Notes: generated by a model from the sequence alone, not told the origin. A DNA stretch of 64,000 nt from Sphingobium sp. SCG-1 (GCF_002953135.1 NZ_CP026372.1:1116001-1180000), one strand, 5' to 3'; shown: positions 7,202-15,993, numbered from the stretch's first letter. Program-made: numbers and translations.

Positions 7202-9033
7202 GCCGGTGACATCAGCGTGAGCCGCGCGGCTGCCCAGATCTTCTGCAAGATTTTCAGGGCGTTGCGATCTTCGGCGCTGAGCGTATCGTCGTGTGCGAGG
7301 ATTGCCGTAATATAGGTCTCAAACCGTGCATCGGCGCGCTGGAACGCCGCTTTGTCACGCGCCCATGCCGTCAGAATATCCTCGAGCGTCAGGTCGTCCA
7401 ACCGTACCTCGTCACTGTCTCGGCCGTTGCCGCCACGCTCATGACGGTCCCACGGCTCGCCGTCGGGTGCCCCTAGGTCGCCATCGAGCAATCCGCGCAT
7501 CCAGGCATAGAATGAGCGTATACCAAGGAAACGGGCAATCGCAGCGCGATCACGACCGGCCTCGATCGGCGGCTCGACGGTCACCCGCTGCATCCAACCA
7601 CAACTGTCATCACCCAGACTCAGCCGCAGCTGGATCAGATCGGTCTGCCAGGCCAAGGGAATGTCGCCCAGATCGACCGTGGTTCCAGATACGGGCCATG
7701 GCGCCAATTGGCCGGTGATGAGCGATGCTTCGAGCCGAATGCCGTGTTTCCCAAGTTTCGGCGGGCTCGTGGCTGTCAGGACAAATTGCTGCCCCGTCCG
7801 ATCGATCGAAACCGGCCAATGCGCAACCAGCGCGCGGCGGACGCCGTCGAGAAACTCACCGCCGTCCTTGACCGAGGAAATATCGGGTTCGGAGAATATC
7901 TCGGCGGGTATTGGCATCGCCGAACCCAGCATTGCCTCGATCCCCGCGACAATCGATGGACCCGCATCGAAATCGACCGTCGCCTCGGCATTGCGGCCGC
8001 CCCAGGCGCGGTCGGTCGCGTTAGCGCTGCCCATCACGACTTTGACTGCAGATTTAGTGCGGAACGCGAACAGTTTAGCATGAAGGCTGATGGGCGGCGG
8101 TTCTGCTTCGGCGTCGTCGTTCGGGTTCTGACCTGCGGGAGGCGATGTCCCCGCTCCAGCGTCGAGCTCTATCTCCTCCGGCTCCGGCTCTGGCGGCGCC
8201 AAAGCCAACAGACGCATGGGTTTGAGCAACGCTTTTGCGTCCCCGCTCAAGCCACGCACGGCGGGCACCGTCGTCAGCAGAATCCGCTCAGTCCCTTTGT
8301 CACCCCACTCAGCCATCGTCTTGACGAAAGCTGGACAAAGAAACGGACTGATCGCGACGATTCTGTCGAAGGTGCCGCCCGGCAGGGGGCTCGCCCCGGA
8401 ATCGCCCTTTATGCGGAGGGCGACGCTGTTGATACGAACGTCGTCGGGCGCCCGCCAAGTGAGCGCCCCGAGTTCATCCGCGAATGCGTTAGCGGGAAAG
8501 TCGGCAAGCTGCGCCAAGCCAGCAAGGCGCTCACCGATGCTCGATATTCCGGGGATTGGCCCGGAACCCTTTTTACGCCGGACCTCGCCATCGATCAGCA
8601 GGCCCAGATCGAGATCACGGCTCGGGGTAAGATTGCGACTGCCGATCCAAAAGCGCCAGCTGCGTTCGCCTGCCGGACCTTCATAGCCAACCAACGCGAG
8701 TTTGGGATGCCAGCTCTGCCAGTCTTCGTCATAATTCTGCTCGACGATGAACTGGTCGAGCACACCGGTTACTTTGGGAAGGCCCGAGCGCCGGTGCAGC
8801 CGGCCGCGCTGGACGATGACTTTGAACTTGTCGCGCATCCGCTCGACCGCCTCAGCAAAATCGGCGGCGTTGCCGCTTCCGGCATCCCCATTGCGGCCGG
8901 TCATCGCCAACAACGTCGCGCCGATCGCGAACGGGTCTGCGGAATACGCTGTGAACAGCGCGACGCGCACGGTCCAGCCCCGGTCCGGACGAAGCTGATC
9001 GAGATAGGGTTGCCCCGCGAAATCGCCCGCCAT
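7198..9033 (-). CDS. Phospholipase D-like protein with two HxK motifs
   Basis: This 611-residue protein has two copies of a PLD-superfamily active-site motif: SWHPKLAL followed by FWIGSRNLTPSRDLDLG near residues 140-175, and LHAKLFAF followed by VVMGSANATDRAWGGRNAE near residues 330-365. PLD-fold proteins in defence systems are usually nucleases, so a nuclease role is inferred. No signal peptide is seen, so it should act in the cytoplasm. Its start lies 2 bases after the DUF6361 stop and its own stop overlaps the helicase start, so the three proteins are probably made in fixed proportion. Confidence 0.75.
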   Translation of the reverse strand: MAGDFAGQPYLDQLRPDRGWTVRVALFTAYSADPFAIGATLLAMTGRNGDAGSGNAADFAEAVERMRDKFKVIVQRGRLHRRSGLPKVTGVLDQFIVEQNYDEDWQSWHPKLALVGYEGPAGERSWRFWIGSRNLTPSRDLDLGLLIDGEVRRKKGSGPIPGISSIGERLAGLAQLADFPANAFADELGALTWRAPDDVRINSVALRIKGDSGASPLPGGTFDRIVAISPFLCPAFVKTMAEWGDKGTERILLTTVPAVRGLSGDAKALLKPMRLLALAPPEPEPEEIELDAGAGTSPPAGQNPNDDAEAEPPPISLHAKLFAFRTKSAVKVVMGSANATDRAWGGRNAEATVDFDAGPSIVAGIEAMLGSAMPIPAEIFSEPDISSVKDGGEFLDGVRRALVAHWPVSIDRTGQQFVLTATSPPKLGKHGIRLEASLITGQLAPWPVSGTTVDLGDIPLAWQTDLIQLRLSLGDDSCGWMQRVTVEPPIEAGRDRAAIARFLGIRSFYAWMRGLLDGDLGAPDGEPWDRHERGGNGRDSDEVRLDDLTLEDILTAWARDKAAFQRADARFETYITAILAHDDTLSAEDRNALKILQKIWAAARLTLMSPA

Positions 9034-9035
9034 GG

Positions 9036-10223
9036 CTATTTCACCCCTTCCAGGTCTGCGAGCAGCCGTTTGACATTATTCCAGCGAAAATGGAGCGGCA
9101 TCGCCGCGCCATGCTCCTCCTCACTCCATTCGAGACGGCGGTCCGCACCGTCTTGGGTACGCGACAAACGCGCGCGTCGACGCTTTCGCGATTCCTCGGC
9201 GCGCCGATAGGCGGGCTCGATCGCCATCGGATCGGTTCCGCCGTCCTTTACCCATTGCAGCGTCTGCGCGAGCGCGTCGGAGACCGGTGCTGGCAGATGC
9301 CCCATATCCTTTTCAAAGGCATCCCAGTCGAGCGCCGCTGCTTGGCGTCGCCATGTCTTCAGGACTTTCGGCAAAGCCTTGCGCTGGTGGTCGGAGCATT
9401 GCCGCTTGTCGAGATTGGCCTTGAGCCACTCGACTTGCGCAGCATAAACCGCCCGACCGATGGCCGCGAGCGCCGCTGCGTGACCAGCGCGTATCAGGGC
9501 CGGGCGTTCGTGTTTCGCAAGCGCCAGAATGTCCGGGCTCCAGACATGAGCGGCATCGCCAAGCGGTTGACCGACAAGCATTGCGAGGAGCGAATCCTCG
9601 TCGTCCCTGGATTTGACGTTGCGCAACTGCCTGGCGAGATACGTCCGCTCCGTCTTCTGGAGCTTGAACGAGAGCTTGTCCGCCTTGAGCCAGTCCTCCG
9701 ATGGCTCGGGACACGTGAATGGCCAAGTCGGTTGCTCGAAAGGTTGATCTTCATCATCGCGCAGCGTGGTTGACACCGTGGTCGCCAAGACCCGTTCGAC
9801 TTGAGCTCTCGACCAACTTCCGTTCAGGCCGCGCTCGCGCAGCAACCCCCATTGCTGAAGCGCTGTCCAATAGACATAAGGCGGCGGCTGGTCGATCGGG
9901 GTCGGCCACACCCTCCCGCCGATCACGCCCGATTCGCCGAGCAGCCGCTCGGTCAGCCGATGTTCGCCACGTGCGATAAGATCGGCAGGCCGTTGCCCGC
10001 GCAGGCGACTGGCGCGAACATTCGCATAGAGCCAAGGCACGAAGAGAATGTAGCGTAGCCGCGTGTGCAGAACCGATGTTCCGGGGAAAAACCGGTCGGC
10101 ATAACGCTGGTGAACGATGAGAAAACCGATCTCGTCTCGCACTCCGGCCTGATCGGCACTCATGAAGCGCCGTGCATCCCGCAACGCTTCCTTCGACAGA
10201 TAGGTTATCCCAAAACTTGGCAC
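9036..10223 (-). CDS. DUF6361 family protein
   Basis: This 395-residue protein has the N-terminal signature of DUF6361: MPSFGITYLSKEALRDARRF, then RYADRFFPGTSVLHTRLRYI and LFVPWLYANVR. The function of the family is not established. It starts with GTG (10223) directly after the TAG of a 27-codon leader ORF and is the first gene of the DUF6361-PLD-helicase operon. Basic, helix-rich stretches in the C-terminal half (residues 355-375, EESRKRRRARLSRTQDG) may bind nucleic acid; that is inference. Confidence 0.75.
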   Translation of the reverse strand: MPSFGITYLSKEALRDARRFMSADQAGVRDEIGFLIVHQRYADRFFPGTSVLHTRLRYILFVPWLYANVRASRLRGQRPADLIARGEHRLTERLLGESGVIGGRVWPTPIDQPPPYVYWTALQQWGLLRERGLNGSWSRAQVERVLATTVSTTLRDDEDQPFEQPTWPFTCPEPSEDWLKADKLSFKLQKTERTYLARQLRNVKSRDDEDSLLAMLVGQPLGDAAHVWSPDILALAKHERPALIRAGHAAALAAIGRAVYAAQVEWLKANLDKRQCSDHQRKALPKVLKTWRRQAAALDWDAFEKDMGHLPAPVSDALAQTLQWVKDGGTDPMAIEPAYRRAEESRKRRRARLSRTQDGADRRLEWSEEEHGAAMPLHFRWNNVKRLLADLEGVK

Positions 10224-10307
10224 CTAACCCAACCGCGGAAGTATCAAAATCTCTATGCGTCGCCCTTCTTCTCTCGACGCCGACCAAACCCCCGTATCAA
10301 CCTGCAT
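10224..10307 (-). CDS. 27-codon leader ORF before the DUF6361 operon
   Basis: On the minus strand an ATG at 10307 is preceded by a very strong Shine-Dalgarno (GGAGGGGGG), opening a 27-residue ORF beginning MQVDTGVWSASREEGRR. Its TAG (10226-10224) abuts the GTG start of the DUF6361 gene, whose own upstream sequence has no other good ribosome-binding site. This suggests translation of the operon is coupled to the small ORF. No homology is recognised. Confidence 0.35.
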   Translation of the reverse strand: MQVDTGVWSASREEGRRIEILILPRLG

Positions 10308-10352
10308 ATTCCCCCCTCCGCTATTCATCCGACACTAGTGGATCCTCAGGGT

Positions 10353-10367
10353 ACTGGACAGACCAGT
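10353..10367. promoter_or_regulatory. Palindromic operator candidate upstream of the DUF6361 operon
   Basis: ACTGG-ACAGA-CCAGT is a perfect 5-5-5 inverted repeat about 45 bp upstream of the leader ORF start, positioned where a repressor could block the operon promoter. No convincing -35/-10 pair was found beside it. Confidence 0.35.
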
Positions 10368-10466
10368 TAACCGCCGGAATGATTAGCGGTGAAGCGATAG
10401 TGCACCGAGGCTCAAGGCTGCGATAGACCACGCCGCCGTTCGAGTCACAGAAGCTCCCCGCTGGCG

Positions 10467-10660
10467 TCACAGAGGCCCGGCAATCTCATTCGGGAGCCGA
10501 GCGACCGTTTCTCCCCTCATTTCGCGGTCTAGTATTCGCGCTAGGAACTCCGTGAAGGGGCGAATGTTCTGCCGGCCGCTGGCCTCCTCAAGCGCAGCCA
10601 TATAATCGGCGCGCTGCTCGACGGGCACGATCGTCCACGGATACCTGTCCGAAATTTGTA
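10467..10660 (-). pseudogene. Fic-family protein, C-terminal remnant
   Basis: The minus strand encodes RYPWTIVPVEQRADYMAALE, then EASGRQNIRPFTEFLARILD, ending at TGA (10469-10467). This is the characteristic tail of Fic/DOC AMP-transferase proteins. The conserved HPFxxGNGR catalytic motif should lie upstream but is absent: the frame meets a stop inside a 10-bp inverted repeat at 10646-10675, where homology ends. It is a decayed fragment, probably left by a recombination event. Confidence 0.65.
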
Positions 10661-10675
10661 GTCATATTTCGGACA
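10646..10675. other. Resolvase-type recombination site candidate
   Basis: TGTCCGAAAT (10646-10655) and ATTTCGGACA (10666-10675) are perfect inverted repeats with a 10-bp spacer. The half-site resembles the TGTCYNNTA consensus bound by Tn3/gamma-delta-type serine resolvases. It lies exactly where the Fic homology is cut off. Confidence 0.35.
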
Positions 10676-10813
10676 AAGCTCCAACCAGCCCGATGCTCAG
10701 AAGGACTCGAACCGCCCCGTCCATTTACGTCCAGCCTTTTCTACGAATTCAGATCGTGCTAATGATGGCTCTGGCGACTTCTTAAGTCTATGATTTGACT
10801 GAGAAATCAATCG

Positions 10814-10847
10814 CTTAGGTGCCTCGGCAGAAAGCTCTTCTGACCCC
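10814..10847 (-). mobile_element. Possible Tn3-family terminal inverted repeat (single end)
   Basis: Read on the minus strand the segment starts GGGGTC and ends CACCTAAG, the outer and inner ends expected of Tn3-family terminal repeats. It is 34 nt instead of the usual 38, so the match is imperfect. Its inner side faces the resolvase-like site 140-170 bp away, which is the expected order. No second end or transposase is visible. Confidence 0.25.
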
Positions 10848-10853
10848 CGGCAA

Positions 10854-11280
10854 TCAACGCAGGGCGATAGAGAGACTGTCGGTGCGCAGCGAACGCCAGA
10901 TTTCGAGCCGATTCACGAGACGCTGAGCGTCTACCGGGACCGTGTGGCGATAATTAGAGTGTGTGCCCTCGCCGAAGCATCCCGCGGGGCAAATTCCGTA
11001 GCAGCTTACCGTAGCAATCACGGCCTCTAAAAAGAACGGTTTTCCGGGACTTTCGGTCTGATGATGGGCCACGTTCCCGAATCAGTTTATTGTAGCAGAT
11101 GCTCTCTGGGGATCGTCTTTTGGACGATCCCTCAGTGATTTCAGCGTGTTGGGGGTAGCTGGTGCCCAGAAGAACACTCGAGCCGTCCTGCCCTGACCGT
11201 CAACCGCATGCTCGGTCAGCGACGTCGGGGAGCCTGTGCTATGATGGGGCTGGGTCATATCGGAGGCTCCGGAATGCTGA
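10854..11280. other. Degenerate boundary sequence without a supported gene
   Basis: A 72-codon minus-strand ORF (11072-10854, opening MAHHQTESPGKPFFLEAV) is open but resembles nothing I know and has no clear ribosome-binding site. A 9-bp hairpin (GGGATCGTC 11109-11117, GACGATCCC 11123-11131) could be a terminator stem without a U-run. Otherwise nothing is recognised. Confidence 0.3.
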
Positions 11281-11299
11281 TGGCGCGCGGATATCGGTT

Positions 11300-11806
11300 C
11301 CCTCACGGGCTGGCTTGACCAGCCAGAAGCTACAGCTGACTGGTCGCGGCCAGCAAACCATAAACTTGAGGGTTTCTGGCGTGATAAAACAGGTCAGTGC
11401 TCTCGACCTGGTGCTGGTGTTGGACACAACAGGCAGCATGGGCGACGAGATAAGCTATCTGCAATCTGAACTGGATTCCATCGTTACCCGAGTGAAAAGT
11501 CAGGTCCGTAACGTCGATCTGCGCGTTCGATTGATCGTCTATCGGGACGAGGGTGATGAATATGTCACACGGTCGTTTCCTTTGTCTGGCGATATTGCGG
11601 CACTGCGAGCGACGCTTGACCGGCAAGATGCCAGCGGCGGCGGAGATACGCCCGAAGCCGTGGATCGGGCTATCATTGCAGCGGAACGGATGCAGTGGCG
11701 TAGCGGCGCTACAAAGGCGCGTCGACCCGAACAGGTTGAAATCATCCGGAAGGTAGGCAGCTACAACGCGGGACGTTGCGGCAACACCGAGGTCGCAATG
11801 CGCTGA
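11300..11806 (+). pseudogene. Von Willebrand factor A domain protein, truncated remnant
   Basis: The frame encodes a recognisable VWA core: ALDLVLVLDTTGSMGDEI with a DxTGS MIDAS-type metal site (from about base 11400), LRVRLIVYRDEGDEYVTRSF, and ASGGGDTPEAVDRAI. Homology stops near 11715, where the expected final strands are replaced by an unrelated tail ending at 11806. No credible start or ribosome-binding site precedes the domain. It looks like the middle of a larger gene left after rearrangement. Confidence 0.5.
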
Positions 11807-12015
11807 ACCTGTACCCACCGCCCCGTCTTCAACTTGACTCGCAAACGAGTGGCGGCTTTCGAGAACAGAATTCGAAGACATGAAGGTCACCATTTGGTCG
11901 AGGGCAGTCCCAAACAAGAGACAAGTCCTCTTTCCGTGCACGCCGCAGTGCTGTATCTAGTGCCTAATCCGACAGAGCAAAGAGCCGACGGGTGTAAAGA
12001 CGTAGGAGAAACAGG

Positions 12016-12351
12016 ATGACCGGAAAGATGTCGGCGGCGTTGGCCGCCGCTTGTGCCTGCGCGCTATATGCGCCGGCTTTCGCCTCGAGCAGCGATGCCG
12101 ATGTGGTTGTGGAAGGGACGAGGGGCGTCGAGATACATCGTGTCACCGTGTCCATGGTCGGGCTGAATCTTGCTGCGGACAGCGGCGTGCGCTGGGCAGA
12201 TGCACGCCTCAGTAAAGCATCAAAGAAGGTTTGTGGATGGGTGCAGGGAACCGTGCTTCCGGAGACACGCGACTACCGCACCTGTGTCGATGGCGCACTG
12301 AATGGCGCGCGGGCGGATCTTGCCAAGATGGTCGGTGTCCGGCGCGGCTAG
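12016..12351 (+). CDS. UrcA family protein, secreted
   Basis: This 111-residue protein has a signal peptide (MTGKMSAALAAACACALYAP, cleavage likely after AFA) and the UrcA pattern: a beta-strand start (DADVVVEG), VSMVGLNLAADSGVRWADAR, and two conserved cysteines in KVCGWV and YRTCVDGAL. The family is common in sphingomonads and caulobacters and its function is unknown. A good Shine-Dalgarno (AGGAGAAACAGG) precedes the ATG. It converges on the TonB-dependent receptor gene across a strong hairpin. Confidence 0.75.
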   Translation: MTGKMSAALAAACACALYAPAFASSSDADVVVEGTRGVEIHRVTVSMVGLNLAADSGVRWADARLSKASKKVCGWVQGTVLPETRDYRTCVDGALNGARADLAKMVGVRRG

Positions 12352-12419
12352 TGTTGGCAGCATTAACATCAGAGTGGACCGGCCTCTAAAGGCTCGATCC
12401 ATCGCCTGGTGTGGAGGAT

Positions 12420-12450
12420 GTGGAGCATGTCTTTGACGGACATGCTCCAC
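12420..12450. terminator. Bidirectional terminator hairpin
   Basis: A perfect 12-bp inverted repeat (GTGGAGCATGTC 12420-12431, GACATGCTCCAC 12439-12450) with a 7-nt loop lies between the converging UrcA and TonB-dependent receptor genes. Confidence 0.65.
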
Positions 12451-12457
12451 GGACCAG

Positions 12458-15400
12458 TCAGAACGTTTTCTTGACGCTGGTGTACCAGTAGCGCGCTTGC
12501 GGTTGATAAACGCTGGAAAGATAGCCAGCCGACGAGAATGGCGGGTTCTTGTCGAAGATATTGCGCGCACCAATCTGAATGGCGGTATTGTTGAGCGGGC
12601 CGTCATTCTTGAAGGTGTACTGGGCATATAGATTGACCGTGGTTTGGCCCTTCACAATGAAGGGATTAGCCTGCGCATCGCGGACGGCATTTTCATAAAC
12701 GTCGTCGGTGAATTGCGTGAAAGCGCCGATCTTCACCGGTCCCACAGTCCAGTCCAGCATCGCCGAAATCCGCCAGCGCGGCTGGCCATCCCGACCCACC
12801 ACATCGCCACCGCCCTGGATGGGCACGCCTGCGTTGATGACACCGGCGTCGCGCCCCGCGATCACGTCGGCCACGCCCTGCGGAGCATCGACATAGTAGC
12901 TAATCAGGCGAGACGCATTCACGTTGAGGGAGAAACTGCCGATCGACGTATTGGGCAAAACATAATCGAGGCCGAAATCGATACCCTGCACCGTCACCGG
13001 CAGCAGATTTTCGAAGTTTGCTATGACGTACAGCAATTCGCCTACGGGCGCGAGGCCGGTGCCCTGCGCAAGCGCGATATCGTCGGCCGTCGGCGCGCGG
13101 CGAACGACGTTCGGATTGCTGCTGCCCTGAGCACGTAGCAGGTAGTCGAGGTTCAGCCCGTTCTGATAGTCGAGCAGGCCGACGACGTTCTTCTGCTTGA
13201 TGCGCCAGCGATCGACGGTGAGCGTCACTTTACCGAGGCCATCCGGCAACGGCGGGGACAATACCGCGCCAAAGCTCCAGCTCGTCGATTCTTCTGGCTT
13301 CAGATTGCGGTTGCCGCCGCTGCGCCGCAGGACCGAGATGCTGCGATTGCATTGCGAGAAGTTGGCGATGCGACCAGCGCGGACATCGGCTTCGCATAGC
13401 ACATAATCGATGCCGGTATTCACGCGGTCGAGTGTGGAGGTGTTGATGACCTCCAAGTTTGGCGCGCGAAAGCCCTGCGACCACGATCCGCGTAGCTTGA
13501 TGCCCTGAAGCAATTCCCACGAACCTGCGATCTTGGGCTTCGCGACTGAGCCGACGTCACTATAATCCTCATACCGGCCTGCAACCTGAAAATCGAGGCT
13601 GCGGAAGAAGGGCACTTCCATTTCCGGGCTGAATATCGGAATGGCAAGTTCCGCATAGGCCGATTTCACGTTGCGCTTGCCGCGAACGTCGGGGCTGGGG
13701 CTGGCGCCGCCCAAGTCGGAACCGTAGAAGATGCCCGTCACTGCATCGGTGTAGGTGGTATCGACGCCCCTAACGCCGCCCTGATATGTCGAGCGGTTGT
13801 CGCGATAGGTTTCCCGGCGATATTCGATGCCCGCCGCGATGCCGATGCTGTTATCCGCCCACAGGCCGATGAGGTCGTTATTTGAGATCTTGAAGTCTGC
13901 CAACGCGAGCGATGTGCGCGTCCTGCGGGTCGCCTTTATCATGAAGCTGTCGATTGTAGCCTGACTGTTGGGGGTGCAATCCCCGATTGACGGTGCGTTG
14001 ATGCAGCCGCCGTTGAAGGGATTATAGGCGTCAGGCGTAGTCTTGTTGATCGCGGCCTGAAGTAGGGTGTTGGAGAAATTTTCCTGCGTATCCGCAGCCG
14101 TGGCCCAGGTGTAGAGTCCCGCCGAGTCGAAGTCCCAGTCGCCGAAGCTGCCGCGCAGGCCGCCTAGGAAACGATACTGATAGTTGGTGACATCGACGGT
14201 GCGTGATCCGACATCCACATAGCTATAGGACGTGATCTGGACCGGTAGCCCTGTGGCGGGCACGATAGCGGTGCTGAGGCCCGGAACGCGATTGGGCGAC
14301 CCAACGGGGCCGAGCGGGTTCCAGTAGGCATTGGCTGCGACCGTGATCGGAATGTTGGCCAACGATCCGGGCGCGCCAATGATGGCGCTGGTCTTGCCGC
14401 GATAGAAGCCGGCTTCACCGAAGATCGTAAGGTTGTCGGTCAGATCATAATGCGCGTTGGCGAACAGGTTGATGCGCTTCACCGATGGCTGAGTGGTCAG
14501 ATCGTCGTAAGTTGCCGGCGAATTGAAGCGAAGGTTGGAATCGACGGTCGCCATCTCAGTCGCGCCATTGCCATCGTCATAGCACATGCCGTCCGTGCCC
14601 GAAGCGATCCGGCATCCGGGACTTGTATTCGGCTGAATGTGAAATTGGCTCGACGCGTTGGTGAAGGGGGTAGCGCCGCTGGAAATCGCCCGATTGAGGA
14701 AACTGACGAGCCCATTTGCGCTGGGCGTTGCGGCCAGCGCGCGGAACGTGCCCCATGGCGTGCTGGTGCTGGTGCCGTTGAACGCGGCGACATTGGCGAA
14801 GGCCGTCCCTGCGACATAGCCGCGCCGGTCGACGCTGGCGGTATAATCCTGATCGCGAAGATACAGTTTGGACTTCTGCGCATAGCCTGCGAAGAGCGAG
14901 ATATTGCCGCGGCCCTCGGCGAAGTCTTTGCCGATCAGACCGTTAACCGTAAACTCCCGAAGATTGGTGCCCTCCGCGCCGCCATATTGCGCGTCGAACT
15001 TAGCGCCTTTGAAGTCGGAGTTGAGCACATTGTTGACGACCCCTGCCACAGCGTCCGACCCATAGAGCGCCGCTGCGCCATCACGCAGCACTTCCACGCG
15101 GGAGATGTTGCCGACGGGAATGGTGTTGGCATTATAGCCGAAGGTCGGCACCCCGGAATCCACGACGCCCGTGATCGCCTGTGATGTGGGATGCAGCACG
15201 GTGCGGCGACCGTTGATGAGCAACAGCGTATTGCCTTGTCCAAGACCGCGTAGCGAGACGGTCGAGACGTCGCCGCGCGCGGCATTTGCGTTGCCGCCGC
15301 CCAGCACTTGTTCGTTGAAGGTGACGCCGCCTAGTTGCGGGATCGAGCGGAAGAGATCTGCCCCGGACACGGCGGCAACGGCTGCGATCTGTTCAGTGCC

Positions 15401-15622
15401 GACGACATTGACCGGCAACGCGCCGGTAGTCTTTGCACCCCTGATCTGCGATCCAAGGACCACGATATCTTCGCCGGAGTTAGCCGCGTCACCGGCCGAC
15501 GTTGGCACCGATGCGCTCGGCGTTTCCTCCGCCGGAGTGGTCTGCGCGAGACCGGTGCCCATGGTAAGCGCAAGAAGGCTGACGCTCATCAATGCAGTTT
15601 CAATGACCCTTGGACCGCTCAT
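12458..15622 (-). CDS. TonB-dependent outer-membrane receptor
   Basis: A protein of about 1054 residues with a signal peptide (MSGPRVIETALMSVSLLALT, cleavage after LAQ), a plug domain (EDIVVLGSQIRG TonB-box-like stretch, SLRGLGQGNTLLLINGRRTV, RVEVLRDGAAALYGSDAVAG) and a long beta-barrel ending in WYTSVKKTF with the terminal Phe typical of outer-membrane proteins. I chose the Met at 15622 because AGGGGAAAAGGGA precedes it; the frame extends 15 codons further. It lacks an STN domain, so it does not signal to an anti-sigma factor. Divergent from gamma-glutamyltranspeptidase and peptidase genes, it probably imports a peptide or gamma-glutamyl compound; the substrate is inferred. Confidence 0.9.
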   Translation of the reverse strand: MSGPRVIETALMSVSLLALTMGTGLAQTTPAEETPSASVPTSAGDAANSGEDIVVLGSQIRGAKTTGALPVNVVGTEQIAAVAAVSGADLFRSIPQLGGVTFNEQVLGGGNANAARGDVSTVSLRGLGQGNTLLLINGRRTVLHPTSQAITGVVDSGVPTFGYNANTIPVGNISRVEVLRDGAAALYGSDAVAGVVNNVLNSDFKGAKFDAQYGGAEGTNLREFTVNGLIGKDFAEGRGNISLFAGYAQKSKLYLRDQDYTASVDRRGYVAGTAFANVAAFNGTSTSTPWGTFRALAATPSANGLVSFLNRAISSGATPFTNASSQFHIQPNTSPGCRIASGTDGMCYDDGNGATEMATVDSNLRFNSPATYDDLTTQPSVKRINLFANAHYDLTDNLTIFGEAGFYRGKTSAIIGAPGSLANIPITVAANAYWNPLGPVGSPNRVPGLSTAIVPATGLPVQITSYSYVDVGSRTVDVTNYQYRFLGGLRGSFGDWDFDSAGLYTWATAADTQENFSNTLLQAAINKTTPDAYNPFNGGCINAPSIGDCTPNSQATIDSFMIKATRRTRTSLALADFKISNNDLIGLWADNSIGIAAGIEYRRETYRDNRSTYQGGVRGVDTTYTDAVTGIFYGSDLGGASPSPDVRGKRNVKSAYAELAIPIFSPEMEVPFFRSLDFQVAGRYEDYSDVGSVAKPKIAGSWELLQGIKLRGSWSQGFRAPNLEVINTSTLDRVNTGIDYVLCEADVRAGRIANFSQCNRSISVLRRSGGNRNLKPEESTSWSFGAVLSPPLPDGLGKVTLTVDRWRIKQKNVVGLLDYQNGLNLDYLLRAQGSSNPNVVRRAPTADDIALAQGTGLAPVGELLYVIANFENLLPVTVQGIDFGLDYVLPNTSIGSFSLNVNASRLISYYVDAPQGVADVIAGRDAGVINAGVPIQGGGDVVGRDGQPRWRISAMLDWTVGPVKIGAFTQFTDDVYENAVRDAQANPFIVKGQTTVNLYAQYTFKNDGPLNNTAIQIGARNIFDKNPPFSSAGYLSSVYQPQARYWYTSVKKTF

Positions 15623-15667
15623 TCCCTTTTCCCCTGTCGAACCGCCATGCCGCTCCTGCCGGCGCAC

Positions 15668-15980
15668 GGCCTTGTGTGATGGTGCAGGTAATCCAGCGCA
15701 TCCGTGCCAATTATCAACCTCTGGATGAGGCTTGCCGCGTTACCGCAAAGCAATGGCCGCGTAGCGATGCGCATCAGAACTCCTGCCTTGGAGCTCCGAC
15801 ATCTTCTCCCAAAGTCGAATTCGACCGTCTGCCATGTCGTGACAGTCGATCTTGTGGTGCTGGGTCAGGCGGACTGCCCTGCTTGTTCAATGTTCTTAAA
15901 ACTATCGAGCGACTGAAACCCGCCATCGTGCAGCAACTATCGCTGCTTTTATTTTGTCTTGGCAATCACACCACTGGGGT
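15668..15980. other. Intergenic region between divergent receptor and GGT genes
   Basis: About 310 bp that must hold the promoters for both directions. I found no convincing -35/-10 pair, operator palindrome or RNA structure. Open frames crossing it are extensions of neighbouring genes. Confidence 0.4.
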
Positions 15981-15993
15981 GGAGGAAATCGCG

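Noticed and set aside
7708..9210. 500-codon plus-strand ORF opposite the PLD-like gene
   Set aside because: It mirrors the PLD-like and DUF6361 genes in the antisense frame; the minus-strand proteins have clear motifs and operon junctions, and this one has none.
11716..11806. Possible IS3-type OrfA start (RRPEQVEIIRKVGS)
   Set aside because: The resemblance to transposase N-termini is about ten residues long, and no inverted repeat or second ORF is present.
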